This document shows positions 46,401-57,609 of a DNA stretch of 64,000 nucleotides, piece by piece. The stretch lies in NCBI GenBank assembly GCA_015143295.1, contig JABCRI010000154.1:20441-84440 (forward strand). The letters run 5' to 3'. This stretch comes from Tetracentron sinense. Lineage: Eukaryota > Streptophyta > Magnoliopsida > Trochodendrales > Trochodendraceae. Numbering within the stretch: position 1 is the first letter of the stretch; every line of letters begins with the position of its first letter. A program made the translations under genes and the position numbers. A model generated the notes under the pieces. That model searched no databases, had not been told where the DNA came from, and saw only the letters and a list, made by a program, of their open reading frames with translations.

Positions 46401-49400
46401 CTCCACTTTTCAAATTCCCCTCTCTATATAGTTCTTTATAAAAACCCATTCTTAGTCTAATAATCTCTGCTCAGCCAGAAGTAGTTAGAATGAGAAATAT
46501 TTCCCTTCTCTCCTTCCTTCTTCTCCTTCTCCCTCTCTTAGTTTCATGTACAGAACGCCAGGTTTTACTTTACTTCACTATATATAGCTTTCTTTCCAAA
46601 ACCCTTCTCATGAAATTCACTGTAATTCTCATCCATTTTCATGATCCTCACAGGTATACATCGTATATTTTGGAGAACACAGTGGAGATAAAACATTACA
46701 GGAAATTTGAAAGAGAAGCTGCAGCGAATACCGTAAAGAAGCTGCAGCGAATATCGTACATCATTTACTTGTTTTTGTATTGTTACAGCAACGTTTAAGC
46801 GAAGCTGCAGCGAATACCGTAAAGAAACTGCTTCCAGACTATGCAGATAATGACCTGGGAAGTCTCTGCTCATGGGCAGACCATGTTAAGTTCCGGTATC
46901 ATTGGTCATCTGCCCTTCACTACATCGATACCCCTGATTCTCTCTGCACCTACCAGTACAACAGTTAGTATCTTTTTTCCTCTGTTTCTCAGACAAGGCA
47001 TTCCTGCTTGTGCTTCGGTTGTGCGTAAATGTTGTATTTCCTGTGCATGCAAATGAACATAATGCTTGGATTCCCCTCCCTTCCCCCTCCTAGAAAAGAT
47101 TATGAAAGTTGTTTTCTACTCAGAAACTCAATTGATATCCTGAATTCCTTGAGTTCTGATTATACTTGAATGACCCAGACACTAATCCTCGCTTAATAGA
47201 TAATTTGAAAGCTAAACTGGTTAAATACTTTGTAACCAAAAAACATCAGGACCTCAAAATATATTTCTCTAGTCATGAAGATTATGATGATTGGTTATCA
47301 GTGGCAGTGCCCTTAGATGCTCCCGTCTCAGTAGTTTGGGCTATGTTCTCTGGAGCTTTAGTGTGATCACCTTGGAAGGAAAGACACATGAGAGTTTTTT
47401 TATAGTTGCACTTACTCTAAGGGCCTTGTTTGTCCGAGAATTCAACAGCTCATCTTTTCTTGGTGCTCGATTAGGAAGAACTTTGAAGATGAGGGATTGA
47501 GCTCTGTATTAATATAGTTTCTTCCTAGATTCTAGCTTATAGTTTTTTGCTTTCTCTAATCAGCTAGTATGATTTTTGCTTTATTTTCTGCTTTTTGTCT
47601 TGGTTCATTCTCTCTGTGAACCATTGTAGCTATTTGGTATTGTTTTCCGTCTTCTTATATATATCATACCACTTTACTGATGAAAGATACATCTAGTGAT
47701 ATATATATATTTTTTAAAGTCAGACTTGCAATGAACATGTTACTTGTAATATCCAGGGGACTGCAAAGATGAAAATGGAGAGAAAGATAGGTGTGTTGCA
47801 GGGGCAATTAACAATTACACCACCCAGCTTCTCAGCTATGGAGCTGCATCTTCTCAAGCTGAATGTAAGGCCTTATATTGAACCATCTTTTTGATATTTT
47901 TCAGCATGCTACTATGATTTTCTCCAATATTTGTCATTTGGCACCTGAATGAACTCCAAGTTTTATGGATATGCATTTTCTACAAGATACCTAATTATTA
48001 ACTTGAATATTTAGGAATGATATGCATTTTTTTTTTATTATCTTGAGAATCATATAAATCATCAATTTCTCTTTCAAATTTTTTGAGGAAAATCTGAGGA
48101 ATCTGAGGAATCATATAATGGACTGACAGGATCAAAATTTATCACAAAAAATAAAAACTTATAATAATCTGTAAATTCGAATGTAATAAATAGTTTCAAA
48201 ATTTATACCTGGGAAGTACTACAAAACTCTGAGGAATCTGGCATATGTGCCCCATGAGTAGAAAACTCGGAAGATGAACGCCCCTTCATATTCTCTTCAA
48301 AAATTGAAAGTCGTTTGCTAAGGGCCTCAACTTTTGCCTCAAGGCTTTCAGATTCTTTCTTCCCCCGTTTAATAGCCTCCTTGTAAGGAGCTGACACACG
48401 AATAGTGGTCTTAGACACACCACTACCCAATCCTCGTACACGCCCCCTTCCATCACGACCACATACCTGATAACATAACAAAAATTAACATTAAATGAGG
48501 AATTTCAGTAGAAGGAATACAATACAAGAAGAGATAAAGGAATCACATACCTGTGCAACAGGGTCATTATCTAAATCTGCATGTCCTAGTGATGGATCCA
48601 TGCTAATAATTTGTCTTATTTCATCCTACAAAAAATAGAATTAGTTAGAAAAACTTATATTAATTGCTTATTGATAAAAAAATAAAAAAAAAACTAGAGT
48701 TTTTATTCTCACTATTTGTTGGCTTGTGACAGGATAAGGGCAAGTCCCATCTATCTTTGTATGGGTGGCCACATATACTTCTGTTCTTGACACTGTACCA
48801 CTAGAGCTCTTTCTTTTCTGCAAAAGAAAATATACAATTAAATAAGCAAGCATTAACATCTTATTTAATGATTAAAGCTCCTCACAGCGTCTTTGCCATC
48901 ATAATATTACCATAAAGTAATAATTAATAATAATCAAGCATTCACATCATATTATTACCAGATCCTCGGCAGTTCTCGCTGCTCCTCGTCTACCAGACGT
49001 GTGCGGGCTCTTCATCTGCTCCCTAGAATACTTGCCCTTTGCCCGACGAGCCTTGACTTCATCTGTTGAACACATATCAACAAATTTCTCCCAATCTTCA
49101 CTCCTCACCTGATGATGTGGATTTCTTTTTCGTTCGGCATCCGTTTCGAATTTGTCGTAATGTAGGTGGAGCTCGTGTTTCCAATTCCTCCAGGTGGAGT
49201 TGGCAATCTTCAATACTGCATCTTTATGTATGATTGGAACATTATACTGGGACTGTGATCAACATTAGAAGATAAATCATATTTGTCAATATAAAAAGAA
49301 AATAAATTATAATAACAATCACATGCACTCACCATGAGAAGGGTCCAAATAAGCTCCTTGATTTCATCTGGAACTACAACCCAACTAGTGTATATAGGTG

Positions 49401-49648
49401 GACAATGTGTCCTCGTGACCTTCCCCACAAATGTCGCAAACTTTGTCTCACCAATGAACTGCCCATCTTCATTAAATTCGGCTGAGCGACGTTCATCTAC
49501 ACAAAAAATATATTATTAGGTAACAATTAATAACAAATATTAAGCAAATGAATGTAATAAACTCACCACTTTGTCCAGACCCACTAGGTTGAGACCCACT
49601 AGGTTGAGACCCACTAGGTTCAGACCCACTTGATTGCTCTTGGCTCAT
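43414..49648 (-). CDS. TNPA-like gene of the CACTA element (7 exons, 408 codons)
   Basis: Exons by GT-AG reading: 49648-49567, 49496-49333, 49252-48959, 48817-48713, 48625-48551, 48466-48209 and 43662-43414, joined without frame breaks. The protein starts with a Ser/Gly/Pro-rich repeat (PSGSQ units). A Transposase_24-like (Ptta/En/Spm) region follows, with RFIGETKF-like, CPPIYTSW, WRNWKHELH, VRSEDWEKFVDMC and KYSREQMKSPHTSG motifs. Next comes a coiled coil (ESLEAKVEALSKRLSIFEENM), and the C-terminal exon (RGAIIALGRI, YSVIVDDIYD, IGETIIWPKYC) matches the usual end of such proteins. It should bind subterminal repeats. The least certain join is the last, 4546-bp intron; without it the frame would end at 48203-48205. 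Confidence 0.82.
44209..46060 (+). pseudogene. NAD kinase gene fragment (four internal exons)
   Basis: Exons 44209-44306, 44415-44556, 44659-44883 and 45986-46060 have GT-AG boundaries and stay in frame. They encode the central part of a plant NAD kinase (NADK1-like): FARIPGFGFVQTFYSQDTS, the GGDG motif in VACLGGDGVILHAS, SLGFLTTHT, then YEHDRLITK and ATPTGSTAYSTAAGG, which form the nucleotide-binding core of the family. The N-terminal region and everything after GGSM are missing, so no working kinase is encoded. No internal stop was seen, so capture is probably recent. A short duplication precedes exon 1 (AGGAAAAAATGAATGTTCTT twice). The last intron is about 1.1 kb. Confidence 0.88.
44884..45985 (+). 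other. Long intron within the NAD kinase fragment
   Basis: There is GTAAGACC at the 5' end and ATGTACTTTAG at the 3' end. It contains a poly-A run (45240-45257) and AT-rich sequence. I see no gene in it, though a nested insertion cannot be excluded. Confidence 0.5.
46061..46425. other. Unassigned sequence between the NAD kinase and subtilase fragments
   Basis: Includes 46061-46210, directly after the last NAD kinase exon, which does not continue that gene. One strand gives a short Gly/Ser-rich open stretch that I cannot identify. The remainder is AT-rich and may be subtilase upstream DNA. Confidence 0.3.
46425..46430 (+). promoter_or_regulatory. TATA-like box before the subtilase fragment
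   Basis: TATATA in CTCTATATAGTTC about 60 bp upstream of the ATG at 46490. It suggests that the promoter was captured with the 5' end of the gene. Confidence 0.45.
46490..46710 (+). pseudogene. 5' end of a subtilase (SBT5-like) gene
   Basis: Exon 1 (46490-46561) encodes a 24-residue start that looks like a secretion signal: MRN, a Leu-rich core and VSCTERQ. An intron (46562-46653, GT-AG) and exon 2 from 46654 (VYIVYFGEHSGDKTLQEI) follow. This is the start of the I9 propeptide of plant subtilases. The homology stops at 46707 and a TGA follows at once; the next bases belong to other DNA. The catalytic domain is absent. Confidence 0.8.
46790..46965 (+). pseudogene. S1/P1 nuclease gene fragment, exon 1 of 2
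   Basis: After TTGTTACAG the frame reads QRLSEAAANTVKKLLPDYAD, then LGSLCSWADHVKFRYHWSS and LHYIDTPDSLCTYQYN. This matches plant bifunctional (ENDO-type) nucleases; the Asp in SWAD and the His in LHYIDTP are in positions of zinc ligands. A partial duplicate of the first 20 bases lies at about 46719-46760. The N-terminus with the mature Trp ligand is missing. Confidence 0.82.
47166..47366 (+). pseudogene. Unrecognised coding-like fragment
   Basis: A plausible exon after ATGACCCAG reads TNPRLIDNLKAKLVKYFVTK, then HQDLKIYFSSHEDYDDWLSV. It looks protein-coding by composition but I do not recognise the family. It lies between the two nuclease exons, so it is not part of that gene. Confidence 0.3.
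47757..47864 (+). pseudogene. S1/P1 nuclease gene fragment, exon 2 of 2
   Basis: After TATCCAG the frame reads DCKDENGEKDRCVAGAINNY, then TTQLLSYGAAS, followed by a donor GAAT then GTAAGG. This is the next segment of the nuclease, with the conserved Cys and the glycosylation-type NYT. Residues carrying the other zinc ligands are missing. Confidence 0.82.
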
Positions 49649-49925
49649 TTCTGCAATTTTTTATAACAAAACTAATATAAAATGGGAACGAACTTATAAT
49701 TATCCAACAAGTAAGCAAGTACATAAAGAAATGAGATTAATAATTAAATGCTACAAAAAATGCAGAAAATCCACGTACATGAATGATAGAGGAACAAACT
49801 TATAAGTTCCCATTGTGAGCAAGCAAGTACATAAAGAAACACAAAGAGCATTCAGTGAATAATCTTATTCCATTGATAATTCATGTCAAAGATGTTTACA
49901 TTCAAAATAAGCAAGCAAGTACATG

Positions 49926-52900
49926 CTAAATACATTCATTTTCATCATCTTCTACTATATCAGCGACTAATGCAGATGTTAAACTATCTGCTTTCATTCT
50001 TGCTTCAAACACTAAGGGATCTTCATAAGCATCCACATCTCGATGCAATCTCTTTGGAGCATCTAAGACAACATACCAATTATCCCTAGTGTGATCCTTG
50101 CAATAAAAGACCTGAGTGGCTTGAGATGCAAGAATAAACGGCTCATCATCTTCCTTTAAATTTCTTCTGAACCTCCCCAGGTTAGCAAAGATCAAGTTTG
50201 TTTCTGGATCAACATAACATCCATTTGATTTATCTTCTATACGCACCCAATCACAAAAGAATACTACTTCTTTGAAATCATAGTAATTCAATTCAAGAAT
50301 TTGTTTGATGATGCCATAATAAGTGACTTCTTCTTCCACAAGGTTCTTATCTTTGGCACTTGCCCTGAAACTAGTAACAGCCTTTATGGAGACTCCACTA
50401 TTCTGTGTCGTCATGCTCATTTCCCATTCCGCTGTACAAAAAACATATCCATTTACCGCATATGCACTATATGACAAGGCATTTAAGTCTGGACCATCAG
50501 CAAGCCTCTTCAGGGTAGATGTTTTTTCTTTTTCTAGTTGTTGTCGTAACCAAGGAATGTAATCCATCGCTTTTTTTGTTTGTTGATTGCCTCTTCGACT
50601 TTTATCACTAGACATGTGTGATTGAAGGTATGTTTGATACTTCCTGTGAATGCAAATAATAGATCTTTAAATTAAGTATTAAAGTGTGTTAAAATCAAAA
50701 TAATAATTGTAAAGATATAAATATCAAATTTTGCTTACTTCTCCCACTCAGCATTTTCAGGGCATTGTTGTAGAACCCATCTGCGTGCTTGCTGGTAAAG
50801 CAAATGTGGGAGACGGTAGGCCTTTCCCTTTTTATCGATAGGATAGGCAAATTCAACTTCATCATCTCTCAATGCCCTTCGTCCCCGCTTATGGCTTCCT
50901 TCCCTACCATTAGGCATGTACTCCATGCAGAACCTCATTGATTCTTCCATGAGGTACTGTTCTGTAATAGAGCCCTCTGGAAAAGTTTGATTCACTACAT
51001 ATCGTTTGTATGTTTTCATCATCCTGTAAACGATAACATCAATCAACTATTGATACGATACCTTTGAATTAAAAAAACTATGTAATCCAAAATAATTTTA
51101 ATTTACCTCTCAAAAGGATACATCCATCGATATCTAACAGGTCCGCAAACCTGTGCCTCCTCTGCCAAGTGCACAACGAGGTGTGTCATGGAAACAAAAA
51201 ATGATGGCGGGAAGTATTTTTCGAACACACATAGTGTTTCAACAATGCGTTTTCTCATCTCCGAAAGCTCAATACGGACAATAACCTTGGAACATAGGAT
51301 ATTGAAAAATATTGACAATTGTCGAATAGCAGCACGCAATGGCTTATGTTTCTTGAATGCGTGCATCAATAACACTGGTAGTAGTTGTTGTAGAAGGATG
51401 TGATAATCATGTGACTTCAAGCCTTTAAGTTGAAAATCCTGCAAACTAACATTATGTTTCCAATTTGCACTGTATCCGATAGGAACCTTCAAATTATGCA
51501 AAGTTTTACAAATTATCTCTTTCTCCACTCGAGACAAAGAAAAAGGAGCTTTTAGAAAAGATACTTTGTCATTTTTTTCAATCGGCCATAGATTTCTTCT
51601 TATCTTCATAGCCTTAAGGTCCTTACGGGCTTCAATATCATCTTTTGTCTTCCCCTTCGTGTCCATAATTGTTGCAATTAAATTCTCTGCAATATTTTTT
51701 TCCACATGCATTACATCCAAATTATGACGAATATGCAAATCCTGTACAAATGAACGAGATATGTTATTATCAATGCGATATATTCCACAAAACATTAATA
51801 TTATAAAACATCTTATCAAGCACCTTCCAGTATGGTAAGTCAAACAAGATTGATCTCTTTGACCATGCAGTGCTTTCCTCGGTCGTGGACTTCTTCCTCT
51901 TCTTTCCTGCTACCTTTCCAAACTTCGTCTGAATAGCTTCCATTTTGCATAATACTTCAAACCCACTCAAACGGCGAGGATGTTTCCTAAGTTCTTCTTT
52001 CCCATTAAATTGTGATTTTTGACTCCTGAAAGGATGACTTAAATCTGCTAGGAATCTTCTATGACCCATGTAGGCAAACTTTTTTCCATGTGATAGCCAC
52101 ACTGAGTCTGTCCCTTCACTGCAAACAGGACAACCATACTTTCCTGCGGTCCTACAACCCGAAAGATGGCCGTACGCTGGAAAATCATGTATAGCCCACA
52201 ACAAAATTGCTTTCATGATGAACCTATTCTTAGTGTGAGAGTCATATGTTATGGTTCCAGTAGACCACAATTCATTCAACTCTGCGACCAATGGCTGCAA
52301 GTAGACATCAATGTCATGTCCTGGACCATTTGGGCCAGGAATCAATAGTGTTAGTATGGTAAATTCCTTACGCATGCATAAAGATGGGGGAAGATTGTAA
52401 GGAACAATCATAACAGGCCAGCAACTATAAGAGTTACTCTTGTTCCCAAAAGGATTGAATCCATCTGTTGCAAGGCCTAGCCGAACATTACGTGGTTCAG
52501 CAGCAAAGTCACTCCACCTAATATTTAATGATTTCCAACAAGAAGAATCTACCGGATGGCGCATGTGGCTATCATTTTCAACTGAATTTGCATGCCATTT
52601 CATACTCTCTGCAATCCATGGTACACTGTACATTCTTTGCAACCTCTGTGTCAATGGAAAATATCTTAGCTTCTTCCACGGTAAAGGTTTAGCCTTCGGC
52701 TTTGAGTCGTCCACCGGTTTCCATCTGCTTTCACCACACGTAGGACAACTATCCTTACTAGCATGCTCTCTCCAGTATAGTATGCAATCATTACGACATG
52801 CATGGATAATCTGGTAGTCCATACGCAAAGACTTGATCAACTTCTTCGCAGTGTAGGTACTATCCGGCAAAGTGTTCTCATCTGGTAAAATCTTTTTGAT

Positions 52901-53494
52901 CGTTTCTAATAGCTCTGTGAAGCTATTATTAGACCACTGATGTCTAGCTTTCATGCTCAACAACTGAACAGTGAATGATAATTTTGTGTGCTCACCTCGA
53001 CACGAGGGATATAGGGGTCGCATCGCATCCTCCATTAACTTCTTGAACTGAATATCCTCCTGTGAATCACCTGAAGCTTGACCGTCATCTTTATCATGAA
53101 CTTCATTTAGGCATGTATCCATGTCATCGGGACTAACACGTCCAAATGTGTTATTCAACATATCTGTCATTCTTGGGTACAAATCTTCATGTTGATTACT
53201 AGTCGACGTACTAGGAACCCCAACATTATCATGATTTATCAGAAATGGTTCTCCATGGTTGATCCACCTTGTGTACGACTTATCTATACCATCACATATT
53301 AAATGCTCTGAGATAACTTCTAGGGTTTTCTTCCCTTGCAGATTACGACATTTAACACAAGGACAACAATGCCAATCAACACCCTTACAATTCTGTTTTG
53401 CGAATGATAGGAATGATGCAACACCTTCAAGGTATTCAAAAGACATCCTCGGTGCTGTCATCCACTCCTTGCTTGGGGGGGTCGAAGAAGACAT
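49926..53494 (-). CDS. TNP2-like transposase of the CACTA element (4 exons, 1102 codons)
   Basis: Exons 53494-51824, 51741-51107, 51023-50739 and 50643-49926, all with GT-AG introns of 82-95 bp, join with no frame break. Domains: transposase-associated zinc region (residues about 10-85, CCPCVKC); a Cys-rich CPTCGESRW near 250; the Transposase_21 (tnp2) core at about 290-500 with LATDGFNPFG, PGPNGPGHDIDVYL, HDFPAYGHLSGC and CPVC; LDVMHVEKN right after intron 1; then DUF4218 (PPSFFVSMTHLVVHLAEE, RWMYPFER); and DUF4216 near the end (VVFFCDWV). The Asp residues in DGF and HDF and the Glu in HVEKN are candidate catalytic residues. It should cut and join the element ends. Confidence 0.92.
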
Positions 53495-55599
53495 CTTCTA
53501 GTTAGCTGGGTAAATATTCAAAATGATATAAGAAACTTGGAATCTAATGTTCACAATTATATAATTACATATATTATAATGTATTTATAGAAGTTGGCTT
53601 TTTGAAACCTTCACCCGAACCCAATCCAAAGTAAGCTTGGGTTTGGCATTTCTCAATTATTCATTTTTTTCCTCCCATTCTCTCCGATCTCATCATCATT
53701 TCTCTCGAAGAGAAAGAGGAACTCAAAAAATGAAGAAATAGAGTTGGTTCCTTGGTGGCCACCGAGTGTGTGAGGTTTGAGTTATGGAAATATTCCATTA
53801 CAGAATGGGTTGTGACAACTGTTGAAACCAAACTACTAGATCAAAGATATATCAGTTTCAGCAGTGACCTGTTTTCATTTGAAACCAACAAACTAACAAA
53901 TATCTTTGTTCTAGTAGTTTTCCAATAGGTTGACATATAGATTAAACTAACAAATAAATCAAACTTAATAGGTCAATTATAATTTTTTGTGTTGGTTTCG
54001 TTGCAAGCAGGAGTTAAAAACAGTTGAAGGCATTCAACTTGCTTCTAGATGCTGCAAAGAGTATGTTGGTTTCTTTATTACCTTATATAGAATCTAATTT
54101 ACCATATTTTTCCCATGGAGGGAATTCATTCATGCTTGTTATAGTTTAACCTTAGAAATATATGCAAATTATGTAATAATTGATCTGCAATTGATTAGAT
54201 GTGATACTTTTGGCAGGGTCTACAATTTTGTGTGTGTGTGCTGTGTGTTGTGTATGTGAGTATCCTCCTTTCAATTGGCTAAGTAACACCTTGTGGGGTT
54301 GTGTTCAATAAAAAAAAATCTTATTTTTTTTTATAGAATAAGTCAAATAAGCTCTATTCTAAACTTGCCAAATGCTAAGTCAGAAAGGCATAAGTAGGAT
54401 GATATCATTCCCCCATAATCCTTGGAGACTATGATTCTAAAAACTCATACAGTGCTCTTTCTATGATCCATGCACCATGGTTGATTGATTTCGAATAAAT
54501 ATCTGAACTTGAAGCGTTTGAAGAAGGGAAACCCTAGAAATATTGGGATGTCAACAAAATTAACTGAAAAACACAGTACTAAGCGGCAATGATCTCAAAT
54601 AGCACGATCAATATCCTGCAACTTCTTAGAATCGGCTGTTCCGGCCAGAAATTTACAGATCCATGTTTAAATATAAACAACTCATGCAAAAAAAAAAGAT
54701 AGTGAAGATCAAAGACAAAAACTAATGAAACAGTATACAGATTAAAAAGGGAAAAATATATAATAGCAAAGAAACCTTCAATAAATCCAATCGAGAAGCC
54801 GGAATTTCATAAGGAGTAACCCCAAAAATTTCGTGAAAATATTTTGTAGAGATCAACTTCCAAATGGGAGGATTGGCTGCTAGAGAAATCAAAAGTTGGC
54901 ATTTTGCAGAGATCTCAACGGACATAAAAATCAACCCATGCATTTGCCATCTTCCTTTACAAGCTCGACCCAAACACTAACCCACTTGTAAACAAATCAA
55001 ACCAAATATAATTATAGAACATTTAAACAAAACTATGAAAGATTGCCATTTTCAAATGAAGTCTAAAAGATGGGTCTACAGAGATTTCCACAAGAGTTAG
55101 ATGTGTTTAATAGGGATAGGGTTTGGATTTCTCCAAAAAAAAAAAAATAAGAGATTTGTTTAATGTTAGGGTTTCGCCAAAAATAAGATGTGCAAAGGAA
55201 TCCAACAAACGCCGAGAGGAGAAAATGGCAGAGAGAGAGAGTGCAGAAGAAGAAGAAGACTTACCGGCGGGAGCAGCGGCGCGAGCAGGAGAAGGGGGGA
55301 GCAATGGGAACAGCCGAACCTACAAGATACCTAAAAAAAAAAAACATTAACCCCAAATATTTCGTTAACAAAAAGAAACTATCATTGATAGATCTACAAG
55401 ATAAGCTTCCATGAAAAAAAAAATCACAGATTATTAATAGATTATTAATCACAAAAGAAATTTTTCTAGGGTTCTTTTTTTTGCCGAAAAAAAAAACAGT
55501 TAACGTTTTTAATAATCACAAAAAATATGATAATTAGCAGCTATTATGATATTTTTAATAATCTATTAAAAATCACAAAAGAAATTATTAATAGATTAA

Positions 55600-56646
55600 A
55601 AATCACAAAATTTTTCTAGGGTTCTTTTTTTTTCTTTTGTGATTAATAATCTATGAACGTTTTTTTTGCCGAACAAAACAAAGCTCGCAACTTGCAAGTA
55701 CCACCATAATAACCCCAAGAGTTATTAATAGATCATGTCAGCATTGAGATAAGATGGAGTCTGTGACAAATGTTGTGTTGTGGTTAAATACATACAAATG
55801 CATGAACTAAACAGATGGAGTCTTTGCAAGACACTCAGAAAGCATAGGCCGTGACTGCATCCTTAAGTGGAGGACATTAGAGGTCTGTATGTATTACCCA
55901 TTTTTCTCTATGAATTATAGGCCCATAGGGTGCGACTGTTGCATCTATGTCAATCTGTCTGCAATTGGTGCACCATACCCTTGTATAAGTTAAGATTGCA
56001 TCTAATAATAGAAGAAAAGAATTAGGGAAAAAAATGGCAGCGTACACTTGGAAAAACTTGGAAAAACGATTGCATCTAACATTAGAAGAAAAGAATAAAC
56101 AGAAAAAAAAAAATAAAAAATTTGGCAACGTAGACTTGAAAAAAAAAAAAGTGTAAAACACGGCCACAATCATACATCTCATTCTTCTAATTCATTTCAC
56201 ATCACTGCAACAGCTCTCGGCCACAATCATACATCATCCTCGTTCAAAAAAAAAAATACATCTCATTTTTTCACAGCACCGCAACAGCTCTCAAGAGACA
56301 ATGTGTAGACACCATCCTGGCTGGAATAAGATTTTTCCAGGTAAAGACGATGAAAATGAATCGGTGCTGGTCGAAATGGATAGTGAACCCTCTCAGACAC
56401 ATACCGTCAAACAGTTTGTAAACAACTCCAAAATCAATTTTTTTTTTATTACCTGACTATGGGTTTTTAAAGAGGTAGGGGGATGTCTCAGAAATCAAAC
56501 AGGATGGAAGGGAACCAGACCATTAATCACAATATCAGGATGGAAGGGAAACCGAAAAAAAAACCCATAAAAGTTCGGCAATAAAAAACGTTCATAGATT
56601 ATTAATCACAAAAGAAAAAAAAAGAACCCTAGAAAAATTTTGTTCA
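55600..56646. repeat. Inverted repeat pair, about 75-bp arms
   Basis: 55604-55677 and 56570-56646 are reverse complements apart from small differences in A/T run length; the shared core contains CTAGGGTTC, CTTTTGTGATTAATAATC and AACGTTTTT. The loop is about 0.9 kb. A related single copy is near 55440-55500. Confidence 0.75.
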
Positions 56647-57272
56647 AAAAGAGAACCCAAAATAAATTGATCAACAAAAAAAATTCAGCTTCTACAAGAT
56701 CATGCGTTGAAGAGAACAAAATCCAAGGATCCAAAAGAGAACCCTCCAAAAAAACAATAGATCAACAAAAAAAAAACACCTGTGCGTTGAATCAAAACGA
56801 AAATCACAGATTTCAGTTGGTGAGAGCTCCCCTTCTTTGTGTTGCTCGGTCTCAAAGAGTGAACCCCCCAAAAAGATCAACTTCCAAAAAGATCATCTCG
56901 ATCAAGCTCTCTTTGACTAACAGGAACATCAAATTTCTCATAAAAGCCAACGGTGTATAATATTCCCTAAATTTCCTTTTTTTAAAAAAATAAAGCTCAA
57001 TGAAAACCAGTCTCTGTAAGCAGAAAACCTTAAATTTATGATAAATCAACAAGAAGAACACTAGATTCTAGGGTTAGGAGAATCGAATTCGAGGAGAAAA
57101 CTCACGGATCGAAGCTCGATGCAACCAGGATCTCATGAAATGACTGAACTTCTCTAATCTATGATCAAACGGAATCAAGTCGATCTCTCATGCTGAGGGA
57201 TTTGGGACATTTCTGATGGTCTCGCCGGTGTGTTGACAGTTGTTTACAAATTTCTCTGCAATAGGCTCTGTG

Positions 57273-57375
57273 AGCAGCGGCGAGCGAGCACCGGCGAGCA
57301 ACGGCGAGCGAGCACCGGCGAGCAAGCAGCGGCGAGCGAGCACCGGCGAGCAACAGCGAGCGAGCACCGGCAGCA
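57273..57375. repeat. GC-rich short tandem repeats (GAGCACCGGC / GAGC(A)RCGGC)
   Basis: About ten alternating units of GCGAGCGAGCACCGGCGAGC type are followed by GA-rich sequence to 57460. They may belong to the 5' untranslated region of the transposase gene. Confidence 0.8.
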
Positions 57376-57485
57376 ACGGTGAGAGAGAGAGAGAGAGGAA
57401 GAAACCGAGAGAGAGAGCAGTCGTGCGAGAGAGAGAGAGGAAGAAACCGAGAGGAGAGATTTGGGTTAGGTTAGGGTTAATTCCT

Positions 57486-57600
57486 CAAAGAACGACTGCC
57501 TAGGGTAGTCGTTTATTGCGTCAAATGTAAATGACTCACTACAGCCGTCGTATATTTAACGAGAGTCTTAGGCCGTCGTTGTTTCCGACTTTTGATGTAG
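57486..57600 (-). repeat. Right subterminal repeats of the CACTA element
   Basis: GCCGTCGT and AACGACTG motifs (near 57487, 57546, 57573), fewer than at the left end. Confidence 0.8.
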
Positions 57601-57609
57601 TATTTAACC

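Larger units (their letters stand above)
43663..48208 (-). other. Last TNPA intron (4.5 kb) holding host gene fragments
   Basis: Donor CAG then GTATAAAT at 48208; acceptor TTTGTAG then GGAAGG at 43663. It is far larger than the other TNPA introns (70-141 bp). It contains NAD kinase, subtilase and nuclease pieces, all in the direction opposite to TNPA. A (CT)n tract at about 44070-44108 and AT-rich filler make up the rest. Confidence 0.7.
53495..57480 (-). promoter_or_regulatory. Upstream region of the CACTA transposase gene
   Basis: About 4 kb with no supported coding exon. It is AT-rich with many A or T runs. A possible non-coding exon end is near 55265 (minus strand CCGCCG then GTAAGTCTTC). 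The long inverted repeat at 55600-56646 and the GC-rich GAGC repeats at 57273-57375 also lie here. Transcription of TNP2 should start in its right part, but I see no clear core promoter. Confidence 0.35.

Noticed and set aside
55123-55350. Small charged protein near 55.2 kb
   Set aside because: Low-complexity Lys/Glu and Ala runs on both strands, no family match, and a donor-like GTAAGT suggests a non-coding exon.
57240-57503. Repeat-derived open frame near 57.3 kb
   Set aside because: It is explained by the GC-rich tandem repeat and GA tract.
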